Shown here: one piece after another, positions 50,153-59,344 of the stretch | Layout of the letters: every line of letters begins with the position of its first letter | How positions within the stretch are numbered: position 1 is the stretch's first letter | NCBI RefSeq assembly: GCF_036549475.1 | Contig: NZ_JAZHLI010000001.1 | Span: 1 to 64,000 of the forward strand | DNA length: 64,000 nucleotides | Origin: Aurantimonas sp036549475 | Lineage (GTDB): Bacteria; Pseudomonadota; Alphaproteobacteria; Rhizobiales; Rhizobiaceae | Direction of reading: 5' to 3' | Notes under the pieces: model-generated | What the model saw: only the letters and a program-made list of their open reading frames with translations | The model's database searches: none | Told to the model about the DNA's origin: nothing | Translations under genes and position numbers: made by a program

Positions 50153-53100
50153 ATGATTGCAGAGACGATATCCGGCCGCGACGGCACGGGCGACCGTGAG
50201 GCCGTGCGGCGCCGCTACGACGCGGACGAAGCGGTCGTCGTGAAGGCTCTGGCGGAGCGCATCCGCCTGAGCGCCGACGACCGCGCCGCCGTCAGCGCAG
50301 CCGGCGCCGACATCGTCCGGCGCGTGCGCCGCGAGACGTCGCCCAGCATGATGGAGAGCTTCCTCACCGAATACGGCCTGTCGACCGAGGAAGGCGTCGG
50401 CCTGATGTGCCTTGCCGAGGCGCTGCTGCGGGTTCCCGATGCCGAGACGGTCGACGAACTGATCCAGGACAAGATCGAGCCCTCGGACTGGGGGGCGCAT
50501 CTGGGCCATTCCTCATCCTCGCTGGTCAATGCGTCGACCTGGGCGCTGATGCTGACGGGCCGGATTCTCGACGACGATCCGGGCCGTCCAGCCGCCGCGC
50601 TTCGTGGTCTCGTGCGCCGGGTCGGCGAGCCGGTCGTGCGCCGCGCCGTCGCCCAGTCCATGCGGCTGCTCGGGCGCCAGTTCGTGCTCGGCCAGACCAT
50701 CGACGAGGGCATGCGCAACGCCCGCGAACGCGAGCGGCAGGGCTATACCTATTCCTACGACATGCTCGGCGAAGCAGCGCGGACCGAAGCCGACGCGCTG
50801 CGCTACCTGCAGTCCTATTCCGACGCGATCGCGTCCATCGCGAAAGCAGCCAAGGGCGACGTGCGGTCCAATCCCGGCATTTCCGTCAAGCTGTCGGCGC
50901 TGCATCCGCGCTACGAATACACCCATCGCGACACGGTGATGGAGACGCTGGTGCCGCGGGCACTGGAGCTCGCCCGGCAGGCGGCCAGGGCCAATATCGG
51001 CTTCAACATCGATGCCGAGGAACAGGACCGGTTGGACCTGTCGCTCGACATCATCGAGGCGGTGCTGTCGGACGAGAGCCTTGCCGGCTGGGACGGATTC
51101 GGCGTCGTCGTGCAGGCCTACGGACGGCGGGCCGTGCCGGTGATCGAGTACCTCGACGCGCTGGCGCGGCGACTGGACCGGCGGATCATGGTGCGGCTGG
51201 TCAAGGGCGCCTACTGGGACACCGAGATCAAGCTCGCCCAGGAGATGGGCACGCAGACCTTCCCGGTCTTCACCCGCAAGGTGAACACCGATCTCAGCTA
51301 CATGGCCTGCGCGCAGATGCTGCTCGACCGGCGCGACCGGATCTACCCGCAATTCGCCACCCACAACGCCCATACCTGCGCCGCCGTGCTGAAGATGGCC
51401 GGCAACGATCGCGGCAGCTTCGAATTCCAGCGCCTGCACGGCATGGGCGAGTCGCTGCACGAGATCGTCCACCAGCAGAACGGCACACGCTGCCGCATCT
51501 ATGCACCGGTCGGGGCGCATCGCGACCTGCTGGCCTATCTGGTGCGGCGCCTCCTGGAAAACGGCGCCAACAGCTCCTTCGTCAACCAGATCGTCAACGA
51601 GGCCATCGCGCCCGAAGACATCGCCTGCGACCCGCTGTCGGAGGTCGAGGCGCTGGGCAGTGCGATCGCCAACCCGACGATCCGCACCCCGGCCGAGCTG
51701 TTCGCGCCGGAGCGGCGCAATTCCAGGGGGTACCGGATCAACGAACCGGCCTCCATCACCCCGCTGATCGAAGCGCGGCAGGCCTTCGCCGAGACGAACT
51801 GGGTCGCCCGGCCGATGCTGGCGGACGACATCCCGCTGTCCGGCGAAGGCCGGGCGGCATTCTCGCCGGCCGATCCGACGCGCCGGGTCGGCACCGTGCA
51901 CGAGGCGAGCGTCGAGGACGTGCACCGGGCACTGGCCGCAGCCGAGGCGGGCTTTGCCGAATGGTCCGGCACCGCGGTCGCCGAGCGCGCAACGATCCTG
52001 CGGGCCGTCGCCGACCTCTACGAGACCCATATCGCCGAACTCACGGTGATCGCGACCCGCGAGGCTGGCAAGACGCTCGGCGACGGCATCGCGGAAATCC
52101 GCGAGGCGGTCGACTTCCTGCGCTTCTACGCCGACGAGGCCGAGCGCCTGGAAACCGAGGAGCCTGGCGGACCGCGCGGCATCTTCGTCTGCATCAGCCC
52201 ATGGAACTTCCCGCTGGCGATCTTCACCGGCCAGATCGCCGCAGCGCTTGCCGCTGGCAACGCGGTGATCGCCAAGCCGGCCGAGCAGACCCCGTTGATC
52301 GCCGCCCGCGCCGTCGAACTGATGCGCGAGGCCGGCCTGCCAGCCGCGGCGCTACAGTTGCTGCCCGGCGACGGCCCCACCGTCGGCGGCCCCCTCACCT
52401 GCGACAGGCGGATCGCCGGCGTCTGCTTCACCGGCTCGACGGAGGTCGCCCAGATCATCCACCGGGCCCTGGCCGCCAATGCCGGTCCCGACGCGGTGCT
52501 GATCGCCGAGACCGGCGGGCTGAACGCCATGATCGTCGATTCCACAGCCCTGACCGAGCAGGCAGTGCGCGACATCCTGATCGCCTCGTTCCAGAGCGCC
52601 GGCCAGCGCTGCTCCGCCTTGCGGATGCTCTATGTGCAGAAAGACGCCCGCGACCGGCTTCTGGACATGCTCGGGGGCGCGATGGACTCGCTGGTGGTCG
52701 GCGATCCCTGGCAGCTCGACACGGACGTATCTCCGGTCATCGACGCCGAGGCGCGGGACGACATCGCCGGCTATGTCGACAGCCGCCGGAAGGCAGGCAG
52801 GCTCCTCAAGACGCTGCCGGTTCCGCAGGATGGCCTCTATGCCGCGCCCTCGGTGGTCACCGTCGACGGGATCGACGGCCTCGAACGCGAGGTGTTCGGC
52901 CCGGTACTGCATGTCGCGACCTTCAAGGCCCGCGAGATCGACGGGGTCGTCGACGCCATCAATGCGCGCGGCTACGGCCTGACTTTCGGCCTGCACACAC
53001 GGATCGACGACCGGGTCCAGCAGATCGTCGAGCGCATCCGGGTCGGCAACACCTATGTGAACCGCAACCAGATCGGCGCCATCGTCGGCTCGCAGCCCTT

Positions 53101-53815
53101 CGGCGGCGAAGGCCTGTCGGGCACCGGGCCGAAGGCCGGCGGGCCGTTCTACGTCGCCCGCTTCCGCCGCACCGAGCCCGCCGAGGACCTGCCGGCGCCC
53201 GACGCGCCGGTCATCCCCGCCGCGACGATCGCCAAGGCAACCGCCGGGCTCGATGCCCGCAACTGGGCGGCGCGCGGCGACCGGGTCGCGGTGCTGCGCC
53301 GGGCACTGTCGGGCAAGGGCGGCGTCATCCGCCGGGCCTGCTCGGCGGTCGGTGCCTTCGATCCGGGCCCCTTCACGCTGCCGGGGCCGACGGGCGAGAG
53401 CAACCGGCTGAGCCTCTATCCCAAGGGCCAAGTCCTCTGCCTCGGGCCGACCGCCGAGATCGCCATCGCCCAGGCCGTGCAGGCACTGGCCGCGGGTTGC
53501 GCGGCAGTGGTCGTCGCGCCCGACGTGACAGCGCTCGCCAAGCCGCTGATCACCGCCGGGGCGCCCGTTGCGGTCTTCGACGGGACGCTCGCGCCGGCCG
53601 ATCTCGAACGGATCGGCGATGTCGACGTCGTGGCCGCCGCCGGCCGGTCGGACTGGACCCGCGCGCTCCGCAATGCGCTCGCGGCCCGCAAGGGCGCGAT
53701 CGTCGCGCTGGAAACCGGGATCATCGGCCCGAGCCGCTATTTCGTCGAACGGCATCTGTGCATCGACACGACGGCGGCGGGCGGCAATGCCAGCCTCCTG
53801 GCCGCCGCCGAATAG
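50153..53815 (+). CDS. putA: Bifunctional proline dehydrogenase/P5C dehydrogenase PutA
   Basis: This protein oxidises proline to glutamate in two steps, 1220 residues. The N-terminal arm and FAD-dependent PRODH barrel (about 10-480) include SYDMLGEAARTEADALRYLQSY, NPGISVKLSALHPRYE and KGAYWDTEIKLAQEMG and the RRLLENGANSSFVNQIV end. The aldehyde dehydrogenase domain (about 520-1010) has ETGGLNAM and catalytic Cys in FQSAGQRCSALRM. A further inactive-type domain forms the C-terminus (about 1040-1220). There is no N-terminal ribbon-helix-helix, so it should not be the self-repressing form of enterobacteria. ATG 50153 follows AGGTG. Confidence 0.95.
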   Translation: MIAETISGRDGTGDREAVRRRYDADEAVVVKALAERIRLSADDRAAVSAAGADIVRRVRRETSPSMMESFLTEYGLSTEEGVGLMCLAEALLRVPDAETVDELIQDKIEPSDWGAHLGHSSSSLVNASTWALMLTGRILDDDPGRPAAALRGLVRRVGEPVVRRAVAQSMRLLGRQFVLGQTIDEGMRNARERERQGYTYSYDMLGEAARTEADALRYLQSYSDAIASIAKAAKGDVRSNPGISVKLSALHPRYEYTHRDTVMETLVPRALELARQAARANIGFNIDAEEQDRLDLSLDIIEAVLSDESLAGWDGFGVVVQAYGRRAVPVIEYLDALARRLDRRIMVRLVKGAYWDTEIKLAQEMGTQTFPVFTRKVNTDLSYMACAQMLLDRRDRIYPQFATHNAHTCAAVLKMAGNDRGSFEFQRLHGMGESLHEIVHQQNGTRCRIYAPVGAHRDLLAYLVRRLLENGANSSFVNQIVNEAIAPEDIACDPLSEVEALGSAIANPTIRTPAELFAPERRNSRGYRINEPASITPLIEARQAFAETNWVARPMLADDIPLSGEGRAAFSPADPTRRVGTVHEASVEDVHRALAAAEAGFAEWSGTAVAERATILRAVADLYETHIAELTVIATREAGKTLGDGIAEIREAVDFLRFYADEAERLETEEPGGPRGIFVCISPWNFPLAIFTGQIAAALAAGNAVIAKPAEQTPLIAARAVELMREAGLPAAALQLLPGDGPTVGGPLTCDRRIAGVCFTGSTEVAQIIHRALAANAGPDAVLIAETGGLNAMIVDSTALTEQAVRDILIASFQSAGQRCSALRMLYVQKDARDRLLDMLGGAMDSLVVGDPWQLDTDVSPVIDAEARDDIAGYVDSRRKAGRLLKTLPVPQDGLYAAPSVVTVDGIDGLEREVFGPVLHVATFKAREIDGVVDAINARGYGLTFGLHTRIDDRVQQIVERIRVGNTYVNRNQIGAIVGSQPFGGEGLSGTGPKAGGPFYVARFRRTEPAEDLPAPDAPVIPAATIAKATAGLDARNWAARGDRVAVLRRALSGKGGVIRRACSAVGAFDPGPFTLPGPTGESNRLSLYPKGQVLCLGPTAEIAIAQAVQALAAGCAAVVVAPDVTALAKPLITAGAPVAVFDGTLAPADLERIGDVDVVAAAGRSDWTRALRNALAARKGAIVALETGIIGPSRYFVERHLCIDTTAAGGNASLLAAAE

Positions 53816-53937
53816 GGCGGTCGGGAGGACTTCGGGCCCGATCGACACCGATAACCCGGCCCATGCGATCCGCGTCCTTGGCGGTACGGCCGGACCGGCG
53901 TAGGAGGGGCTCTGCCAGTGGACACAAAGGACATGTC

Positions 53938-55257
53938 GTGAACCAGTCTTCGCCTTTGCGGCGCGCCAGCGGGCGCCTGACCTTCCGAGCCGCCGACCGC
54001 GCGGCCCAGGCCATCGGCCGCGTCCTCGATCTCGACGAGGATGTCGCCGGCCGGATCTTCACCCGCTTCGACGCCGGCCGGATCGTCGCCGAGGCCGAGT
54101 CGCTGGACCGCGATCCGGCGCGCCTTGCCGGCCCCCTCGCCGGGCTCCTGGTCGCGATCAAGGATCTGTTCGACGAGGCCGGCGAGGTGACCACCGCGGG
54201 CTCGATCCAGTTTGCGGGGAACGCACCGGCCGCGCGCGACGCCGAGGCAGTGGCGCGGCTGCGCGCGGCCGGCGCCATCGGCTGCGGGCGCACCAACATG
54301 TCGGAATTCGCCTATTCGGGCGTCGGGCTCAATCCGCATTTCGGCACGCCGGGCAACAGCCACGACCCGGCCCGCATTCCCGGCGGCTCGACCTCCGGCG
54401 GCGCGATCGCGGTCGCCTTCGGCATCGCCGATTTCGCGCTGGGATCGGATACCGGCGGCTCGGTGCGCATTCCCGCCGCCTTCAACGCGCTGGCGGGCTT
54501 CAAGCCGACCCAGTCCGCGGTTCCGCTGGACGGCGCCTTCCCGCTCTCGGGCACCTATGACAGCGTCGGCCCCCTGGCCCTCGACATCGCCACCTGCGCG
54601 GCGGTCCACGCTGTCCTGTCCGGCGAAACCCGGCCAGACCCGGCGGCCGGCGACAAGCCCCTGCGGCTGGGCGTGATGCGAACCCTCCTGACCGACGACA
54701 TGGACGACCAGGTGAGTGCCGACTTCGACGCGGCGCTGGAGGCGCTTCGCGAGGCAGGCGTCGAACTGGTCGATGTCGAGATGCCGGACCTCGCCCAGGC
54801 ACCGGGCGTGAACCGCATCCTGGTTTCCAGCGACGCGCACGCCGTCCATTCGGGCTATCTCGATGCGCTGGAAACCTCCGGCGATCCCCACGTCCTGAAG
54901 CGGATCCGCGCAGCCGAGACCTTCGGCGCAGACGAAAGGAGCGCGGCCCGGCAGACCCGGACGGACGCCATCGCGGCCTTCGCGGCACTGGCAGACGGAT
55001 TCGACGCAATGATCGCGCCGACGGTGCCGATCGTGCCGCCCCTGATCGCGGAGGTCGAGGCGGATTTCGACCGGCTCAACGCGCTCATCCTGCGCAACCC
55101 GTCGACGATCAATTTCCTCGACGGCTGCGCCGCCACCGTTCCGATGCATCAATCCGGTGAATTGCCGACCGGGTTGATGCTGTTTGCCCCGGGGGGCCGG
55201 GACTGGGCCGTTCTCGACGTTGCGGAAACGATCGAGGACGTCGTCGGCGGCCGCTGA
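53938..55257 (+). CDS. Amidase signature family protein
   Basis: This is an amide hydrolase of 439 residues with the Ser-Ser-Lys triad: Lys in VAIKDLFDEAG, Ser in PGGSTSGGAIAVAFGIADFALGSDTGGSVRIPAAFNALAGFKPT. The start is GTG 53938. A tiny frame with a strong ribosome-binding site overlaps it just upstream. Members of this family hydrolyse aliphatic or aryl amides or act in urea-derivative catabolism; the substrate is unknown. The nearby M20 and SDR genes give little help. Confidence 0.9.
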   Translation: MNQSSPLRRASGRLTFRAADRAAQAIGRVLDLDEDVAGRIFTRFDAGRIVAEAESLDRDPARLAGPLAGLLVAIKDLFDEAGEVTTAGSIQFAGNAPAARDAEAVARLRAAGAIGCGRTNMSEFAYSGVGLNPHFGTPGNSHDPARIPGGSTSGGAIAVAFGIADFALGSDTGGSVRIPAAFNALAGFKPTQSAVPLDGAFPLSGTYDSVGPLALDIATCAAVHAVLSGETRPDPAAGDKPLRLGVMRTLLTDDMDDQVSADFDAALEALREAGVELVDVEMPDLAQAPGVNRILVSSDAHAVHSGYLDALETSGDPHVLKRIRAAETFGADERSAARQTRTDAIAAFAALADGFDAMIAPTVPIVPPLIAEVEADFDRLNALILRNPSTINFLDGCAATVPMHQSGELPTGLMLFAPGGRDWAVLDVAETIEDVVGGR

Positions 55258-55296
55258 CATTGGCGCGGTGCCGGTCGACCGATCGGTGCCGCAATG

Positions 55297-56463
55297 TCAG
55301 CCGAGGACGTTCCGGATGGCGCGTGTGAAAACCCGGGCGCCGAGGACGATCAGCTCATCGGGAAAATCGTAGTCGGGCGTGTGCAGGCCGGGATGGGTCT
55401 CGCCGGCTCCCAAGAGGAACATCGCCGAGCGGGCCCGGGTGCCGAAGCGGCCGAAATCCTCCGACGCGCGCATGGGCAGCAGGCTGTCGTCATGGGGCAC
55501 GCCCTCGTCATCGAGCGCCTGCCTGAGGATGGCGGCCGCCCGCGGATCGTTGACGCAATGGGCGAAGACCGCGTCGTAGCGGATCTCGACACCGAGGCCG
55601 GTGCGGGCGGCGACCGCGCGGACGAGCACTTCGGCGCGGCTGACCAGTTCGCCCATGCGGGCATCGGTCAAGGTGCGCAAGGTCGCCCAGAGCTCCGCCG
55701 ATCCCGGCGCGATGCCCGCCTCGCGCTCGCCCATCGCGGCATGGGTGACGGTCACCAGGGAGAAATCCTCGTCCAGCGTCCCGCCGGACCCCAGCCCCGT
55801 CAGCCCCGGCATGAGCTCGCAGAGGGCCGCCATCGGCGAGAGCCCCTGATCCGGCGACGAAGCGTGGGCCGTGGTTCCGCTGAGCCCGATCTGCATGCTG
55901 CGCGAGGCGCAATTGCTGGGGCCCTCGACGAGCGCCGCCCGGCCGCGGGCGATCCCCGGCATGTTGTGGAGGGCGATGGCAATATCCGGTGCGATGGAAT
56001 CGAAGGCCGGATCGGCGAGCACCGCCGCGGCGCCGCTCCCGTCTTCCTCGGCCGGCTGGAACAGGAGGATGGCGCGGCCCCGTGCCGGACGCTGTCGTCC
56101 GAGACCCAGCGCAACGCCGGCAAGCGTCGCCATGTGGCCGTCATGGCCGCAGAGATGCGCCTTTCCGGGATGCATCGAGCGATAGGGTCGGTCGGAGACC
56201 TGGGCGATGGGCAGCGCGTCGAGTTCGGCGCGTACCATCAGTGCCGGCCCGGCGAGTCCGCTGTCGTAGATGGCCGCCACGCCGTGGCCGCCCAGGCCGG
56301 TAACGAGCCGGTCGGGATCGGTCGCGGCAAGGAAATGTGCGATCATGCCGGCGGTTTCGGCTTCGTCTCCCGACACCTCCGGCGCCCGGTGGAGCGCATG
56401 CCTCAGATCGCGCAGCACCCCGACATCCTGCTCGGACAGAAACGGTGCGGTCGCCTGATCCAT
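55297..56463 (-). CDS. M20 family amidohydrolase
   Basis: This is a zinc amidohydrolase of 388 residues, of the N-acyl-L-amino acid amidohydrolase/hippurate hydrolase type. Metal ligands are visible in KAHLCGHDGHMATLAGVA (His, Asp), FQPAEEDGSGAAAVL (Glu base and ligand) and LHNMPGIARG (His). The dimerisation domain lies at about 180-290. ASEDFGRFGTRARSAMFLLGAGETHPGLHTPDYDFPDE closes the site. The start at 56463 is taken from the family pattern LSEQDVGVLRDLRHALHRAPE. It lies 10 bases after the SDR gene on the same strand. Confidence 0.92.
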   Translation of the reverse strand: MDQATAPFLSEQDVGVLRDLRHALHRAPEVSGDEAETAGMIAHFLAATDPDRLVTGLGGHGVAAIYDSGLAGPALMVRAELDALPIAQVSDRPYRSMHPGKAHLCGHDGHMATLAGVALGLGRQRPARGRAILLFQPAEEDGSGAAAVLADPAFDSIAPDIAIALHNMPGIARGRAALVEGPSNCASRSMQIGLSGTTAHASSPDQGLSPMAALCELMPGLTGLGSGGTLDEDFSLVTVTHAAMGEREAGIAPGSAELWATLRTLTDARMGELVSRAEVLVRAVAARTGLGVEIRYDAVFAHCVNDPRAAAILRQALDDEGVPHDDSLLPMRASEDFGRFGTRARSAMFLLGAGETHPGLHTPDYDFPDELIVLGARVFTRAIRNVLG

Positions 56464-56473
56464 CGCCGCCGCC

Positions 56474-57262
56474 CTACCCGTCGCGGGACTGGCCGCGCAG
56501 GGTCGGCAGGCCGATGCCCGCCGCGCCGAAACCGCCGTCGACGCCCAGTATCTGCCCGGTGATGTAGCTTGCCTTGTTGCTGCACAGGAAGAAGATCGCC
56601 TCGGCGATTTCCTCTTCCAGGCCGTAGCGGTTGAGCGGCACGGCGTCGTGATAGTCGGCACGGATGGCGGGGCTGTGCACTGCCTTGGCCATGGCGGTGT
56701 CCACCGGCCCGGGCGCGACCGCGTTGACGCGAATGCCGAGGCCCGCCAGTTCCACCGCCTGCTGCTTGGTCAGATGGGCGAGCCCGGCCTTGCTGGTCCC
56801 GTAGGCGACGCGAAGCGTCGAGGCGCGCATGCCGGATATGGAGGTGATGTTGACGACACCGCCGCCGCCGTTCCCGGCCATGATCGGCGCGGCCTTCTGG
56901 GTGCAGAGGAACGGCCCGCCGAGATTGACGGCAAGCGACCGCTCCCATTCGTCGAAGGCCGTCTCCAGCATCGGCTTGAAGACGGCCACGCCGGCATTGT
57001 TGACGAGGGCATCGAGCCGGCCGAAACGCTGGGTGACCGCATCGAACGCGCTGGTGACCTGGTCCGGCTGCGCCACGTCACAGGTCAAGGCCAGAACCCG
57101 TTCCGGCTGGCCGATCGCTGCGACGGCCGCGTCGAGCGTTTCGCCATCGATGTCGAGAAGGGCGACCTGCCATCCTTCGGCGAGAAACCGTTTCGCCGTG
57201 ACCAGCCCGATGCCGCGCGCCGCCCCCGTGACCAGCGCGACCCTGTCCTGATGCTCGACCAA
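56474..57262 (-). CDS. SDR family oxidoreductase
   Basis: This is a short-chain dehydrogenase of 262 residues. The cofactor site is VTGAARGIGLVTAKRFLAEGWQVALLDID (Asp at the end of strand 2 favours NAD), the NNAG motif is VNNAGVAVFKPML and the active site is Ser in NITSISGMRASTLRVAYGTSKAGL (Tyr-x-x-x-Lys). The end (GQILGVDGGFGAAGIGLP) is typical. Substrate unknown. It is upstream of the M20 gene in a two-gene unit. Confidence 0.92.
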   Translation of the reverse strand: MVEHQDRVALVTGAARGIGLVTAKRFLAEGWQVALLDIDGETLDAAVAAIGQPERVLALTCDVAQPDQVTSAFDAVTQRFGRLDALVNNAGVAVFKPMLETAFDEWERSLAVNLGGPFLCTQKAAPIMAGNGGGGVVNITSISGMRASTLRVAYGTSKAGLAHLTKQQAVELAGLGIRVNAVAPGPVDTAMAKAVHSPAIRADYHDAVPLNRYGLEEEIAEAIFFLCSNKASYITGQILGVDGGFGAAGIGLPTLRGQSRDG

Positions 57263-57414
57263 TCCGACCTCCCGTTCAAATCCTCACGGGCAGCCATACC
57301 GGCTCGAATCGCGGATTGCGATAGTGAAGACGATGTCAGCGGCGCGCCACCATTCGTGCGCAACCTGCGGGAGAATTACGCAAGAGCACGGTCTGTGCCT
57401 GGGAAGCGGCGCTA

Positions 57415-57597
57415 CTAGCGATCCTGGCCGATGTGGTTCGGCCACTGGGCCCGGTTGCAGCCCCAGCCGGCATCCTCCGTCTCGAGGCCGGCTTTGGCGT
57501 AGAGCGTATCGACATCGTCGACGAGCGACTGCTCGATCGCCTCGGCTTCGGTGATGTGGCCGCGCTCCAGGGCGCTCACGGTGTCGGATGCCAACAT
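57415..57597 (-). CDS. Possible small conserved-looking protein
   Basis: This is a 60-residue frame (MLASDTVSALERGHITEAEAIEQSLVDDVDTLYAKAGLETEDAGWGCNRAQWPNHIGQDR) with normal amino acid composition, unlike the Arg/Pro-rich noise around it. No ribosome-binding site is clear and I recognise no family. It could be a small gene or a remnant. The rest of 57263-57414 holds nothing visible. Confidence 0.35.
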   Translation of the reverse strand: MLASDTVSALERGHITEAEAIEQSLVDDVDTLYAKAGLETEDAGWGCNRAQWPNHIGQDR

Positions 57598-57959
57598 GTC
57601 GCAATCTTTCGGTTGTTCCCTTCGGCCAACGCCGCAGGGCCGGCCCGGTTCCGCAGAAAGGCGGCCCTTGCGCGCACCATCGCTGTCGTCGGCGGATCTG
57701 CGCGCGCCCCGCTGCGATTTTCGGCATCCCATCCCAGTCGTGGAACGAGCCTTGGACGGGGCCGTGCGACCGATCGCCGAACGCGGCGTACAGGAGATGT
57801 GATCCCGGTATCGGACGCCTGGTTTCCCGATGGCGAGTCGCCGTCTCCCGGGACCTTGGAGGGAACCTGCCCCCCGTCGCGCGTTAGAACGCGCCGGTCG
57901 CGGCAGTGTCACGAGCCGAACGGGGCCGCACTCCTGATGTCAGGGGCGGCACCTGCGGT
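57598..57959. other. Intergenic region without recognisable gene
   Basis: This is about 360 bases between the small frame and the stop of the RuBisCO-like gene. The frames present have shadow-type composition, and I see no convincing RNA or repeat. Confidence 0.4.
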
Positions 57960-59207
57960 TCATCCCCATTTGGCCAGCGAGGCGGCGAGTTCGGGATTGT
58001 CCCGCGTCTTGTCAGCCAGCGACATGCCGCCCGCCGCCGCATCCCACGCCTGGCGGATGGCACGCACGCCCGCGGCGGGGCCCATCGGGTGGCCGTGGAT
58101 GCCGCCGCCGCCGAGATACATCAGGTCGAGCGTGCGCCCGGTGCGCTCATAGGTCTCGACCGCCTGGCCGCCCCACTGGCCCGAGCAGACGACGGGCAAC
58201 GGGCGGTCGGCCTCCGAGAAGATCGGCGTCATGCAATCGGCGAAGGAGCGAACGAAGCTGTCGTCCGGCTCCCAGTACTTCGCCCGGATGCCGTTGATCT
58301 GGAACTGGTCGACGCCGAGCAGCCGCCAGATCTTCTGATAGGCGCGGAATTCCAGGCCGAGGCCGGGGTGCCGGGTCAGGATGTCCCAGCCATTGCGGTG
58401 GGCGTGCAGGCAGAGCGCCGAGCGCTTACGCAGGAAGCTCATGCCGCCGTAGCCGATGGAATTGATGTTGACGACCGCCGCATTGCCGCCGGCCTCGACC
58501 ACCCGGTCGTGGTTGCGCATCATCGTGTCGGGATCGGCCGAGGAGATGCCGAAGGCATACATCACCCGCTTCCCGGTCGTCTGCTCGTGATCCCTGATGA
58601 CCGGCATGATGGCGGCGATCCGCTCGTCGAGCGGCGAATAGGCCGGGCTCATCAGCTTCTCGTCGTCCTTGATGAAGTCGACGCCGGCCGCGCAGAGATC
58701 GCGGACGACGGCGGCGGTCTCCTCCGGCAGCAGCCCGAGCGAGGGCTTGATGATCGAGGCGATCATCGGGCCCTCGGCGACGCCCATCAGCCGGCGCGAG
58801 CCCGCGATTCCGAATTGCGGTCCGGGATGGCAGGCCCATGCGGCCGGCAGGTCGATGTCCATCACCCGGATGCCGGTGACGCCCTTGACCGCGAAGACAC
58901 CGCCGATGGCAATGGTCATCAGCGCCGCGACATCGGTGCCGATGGCCTCCAGTGGATAGGCGATGGTCACGTCGGCGCGACGCCACGGACCGGTCCCCTG
59001 CGGGTCCGGAATCGAGGGCACGGCAAGCGGTTCGTGCGGCACGACCGCCTCCACCCGCGCTGCGCAGCGGGTCCGCACCGCTTCGGTCTCGCCCGGCAAT
59101 TCCGTGAAGGTGCCTGTCGACTGATCGGAGGCGATCTTGGCCGCCATCGCGCCGACATCGCCTTCGCATTCGATGCGGTAGGTCACCCTGATCATGTCGT
59201 CGGCCAT
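57960..59207 (-). CDS. RuBisCO-like protein (form IV), possible 3-oxo-isoapionate-type decarboxylase
   Basis: This is a 415-residue member of the RuBisCO large-subunit superfamily. The metal/carbamate motif is intact: DFIKDDEKLMSP with Lys180, Asp181, Asp182 and Glu183. Lys154 in IIKPSLGL sits at the TIKPKLG position, and the phosphate-binding GGGGIHGHP is present. The overall length is shorter than true RuBisCO, and no small-subunit gene is present, so CO2 fixation is unlikely. Related form IV proteins decarboxylate 3-oxo-isoapionate 4-phosphate in D-apiose catabolism, and the divergent sugar importer and ApsD-like gene fit that. It could also act on another sugar phosphate. Confidence 0.88.
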   Translation of the reverse strand: MADDMIRVTYRIECEGDVGAMAAKIASDQSTGTFTELPGETEAVRTRCAARVEAVVPHEPLAVPSIPDPQGTGPWRRADVTIAYPLEAIGTDVAALMTIAIGGVFAVKGVTGIRVMDIDLPAAWACHPGPQFGIAGSRRLMGVAEGPMIASIIKPSLGLLPEETAAVVRDLCAAGVDFIKDDEKLMSPAYSPLDERIAAIMPVIRDHEQTTGKRVMYAFGISSADPDTMMRNHDRVVEAGGNAAVVNINSIGYGGMSFLRKRSALCLHAHRNGWDILTRHPGLGLEFRAYQKIWRLLGVDQFQINGIRAKYWEPDDSFVRSFADCMTPIFSEADRPLPVVCSGQWGGQAVETYERTGRTLDLMYLGGGGIHGHPMGPAAGVRAIRQAWDAAAGGMSLADKTRDNPELAASLAKWG

Positions 59208-59241
59208 GGTGCCGTCTTCTCCTTGCGTGCCATCTCAAATA

Positions 59242-59273
59242 CTCATCATACCTGTTGACATAGTAATGACGAG
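59242..59273. promoter_or_regulatory. Candidate operator/promoter between RuBisCO-like gene and sugar ABC operon
   Basis: CTCATCAT (59242-59249) and ATGACGAG (59266-59273) form an inverted repeat with one mismatch, separated by 16 bases. TTGACA at 59255-59260 lies between and could be a -35 box for the plus-strand operon. The region is divergent, so one regulator could control both sides. Confidence 0.5.
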
Positions 59274-59344
59274 CTCTCAAGCTTCGGGCCGGTCAAGGGA
59301 GGAATGCATCCGCACCGGGTGCACATTGATCGGGAGGAGCCTTC

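Noticed and set aside
50407..53937. A long plus-strand frame inside putA that joins the amidase frame
   Set aside because: Only the part from 53938 has protein-like composition and amidase motifs. The part over putA is an Arg-rich shadow.
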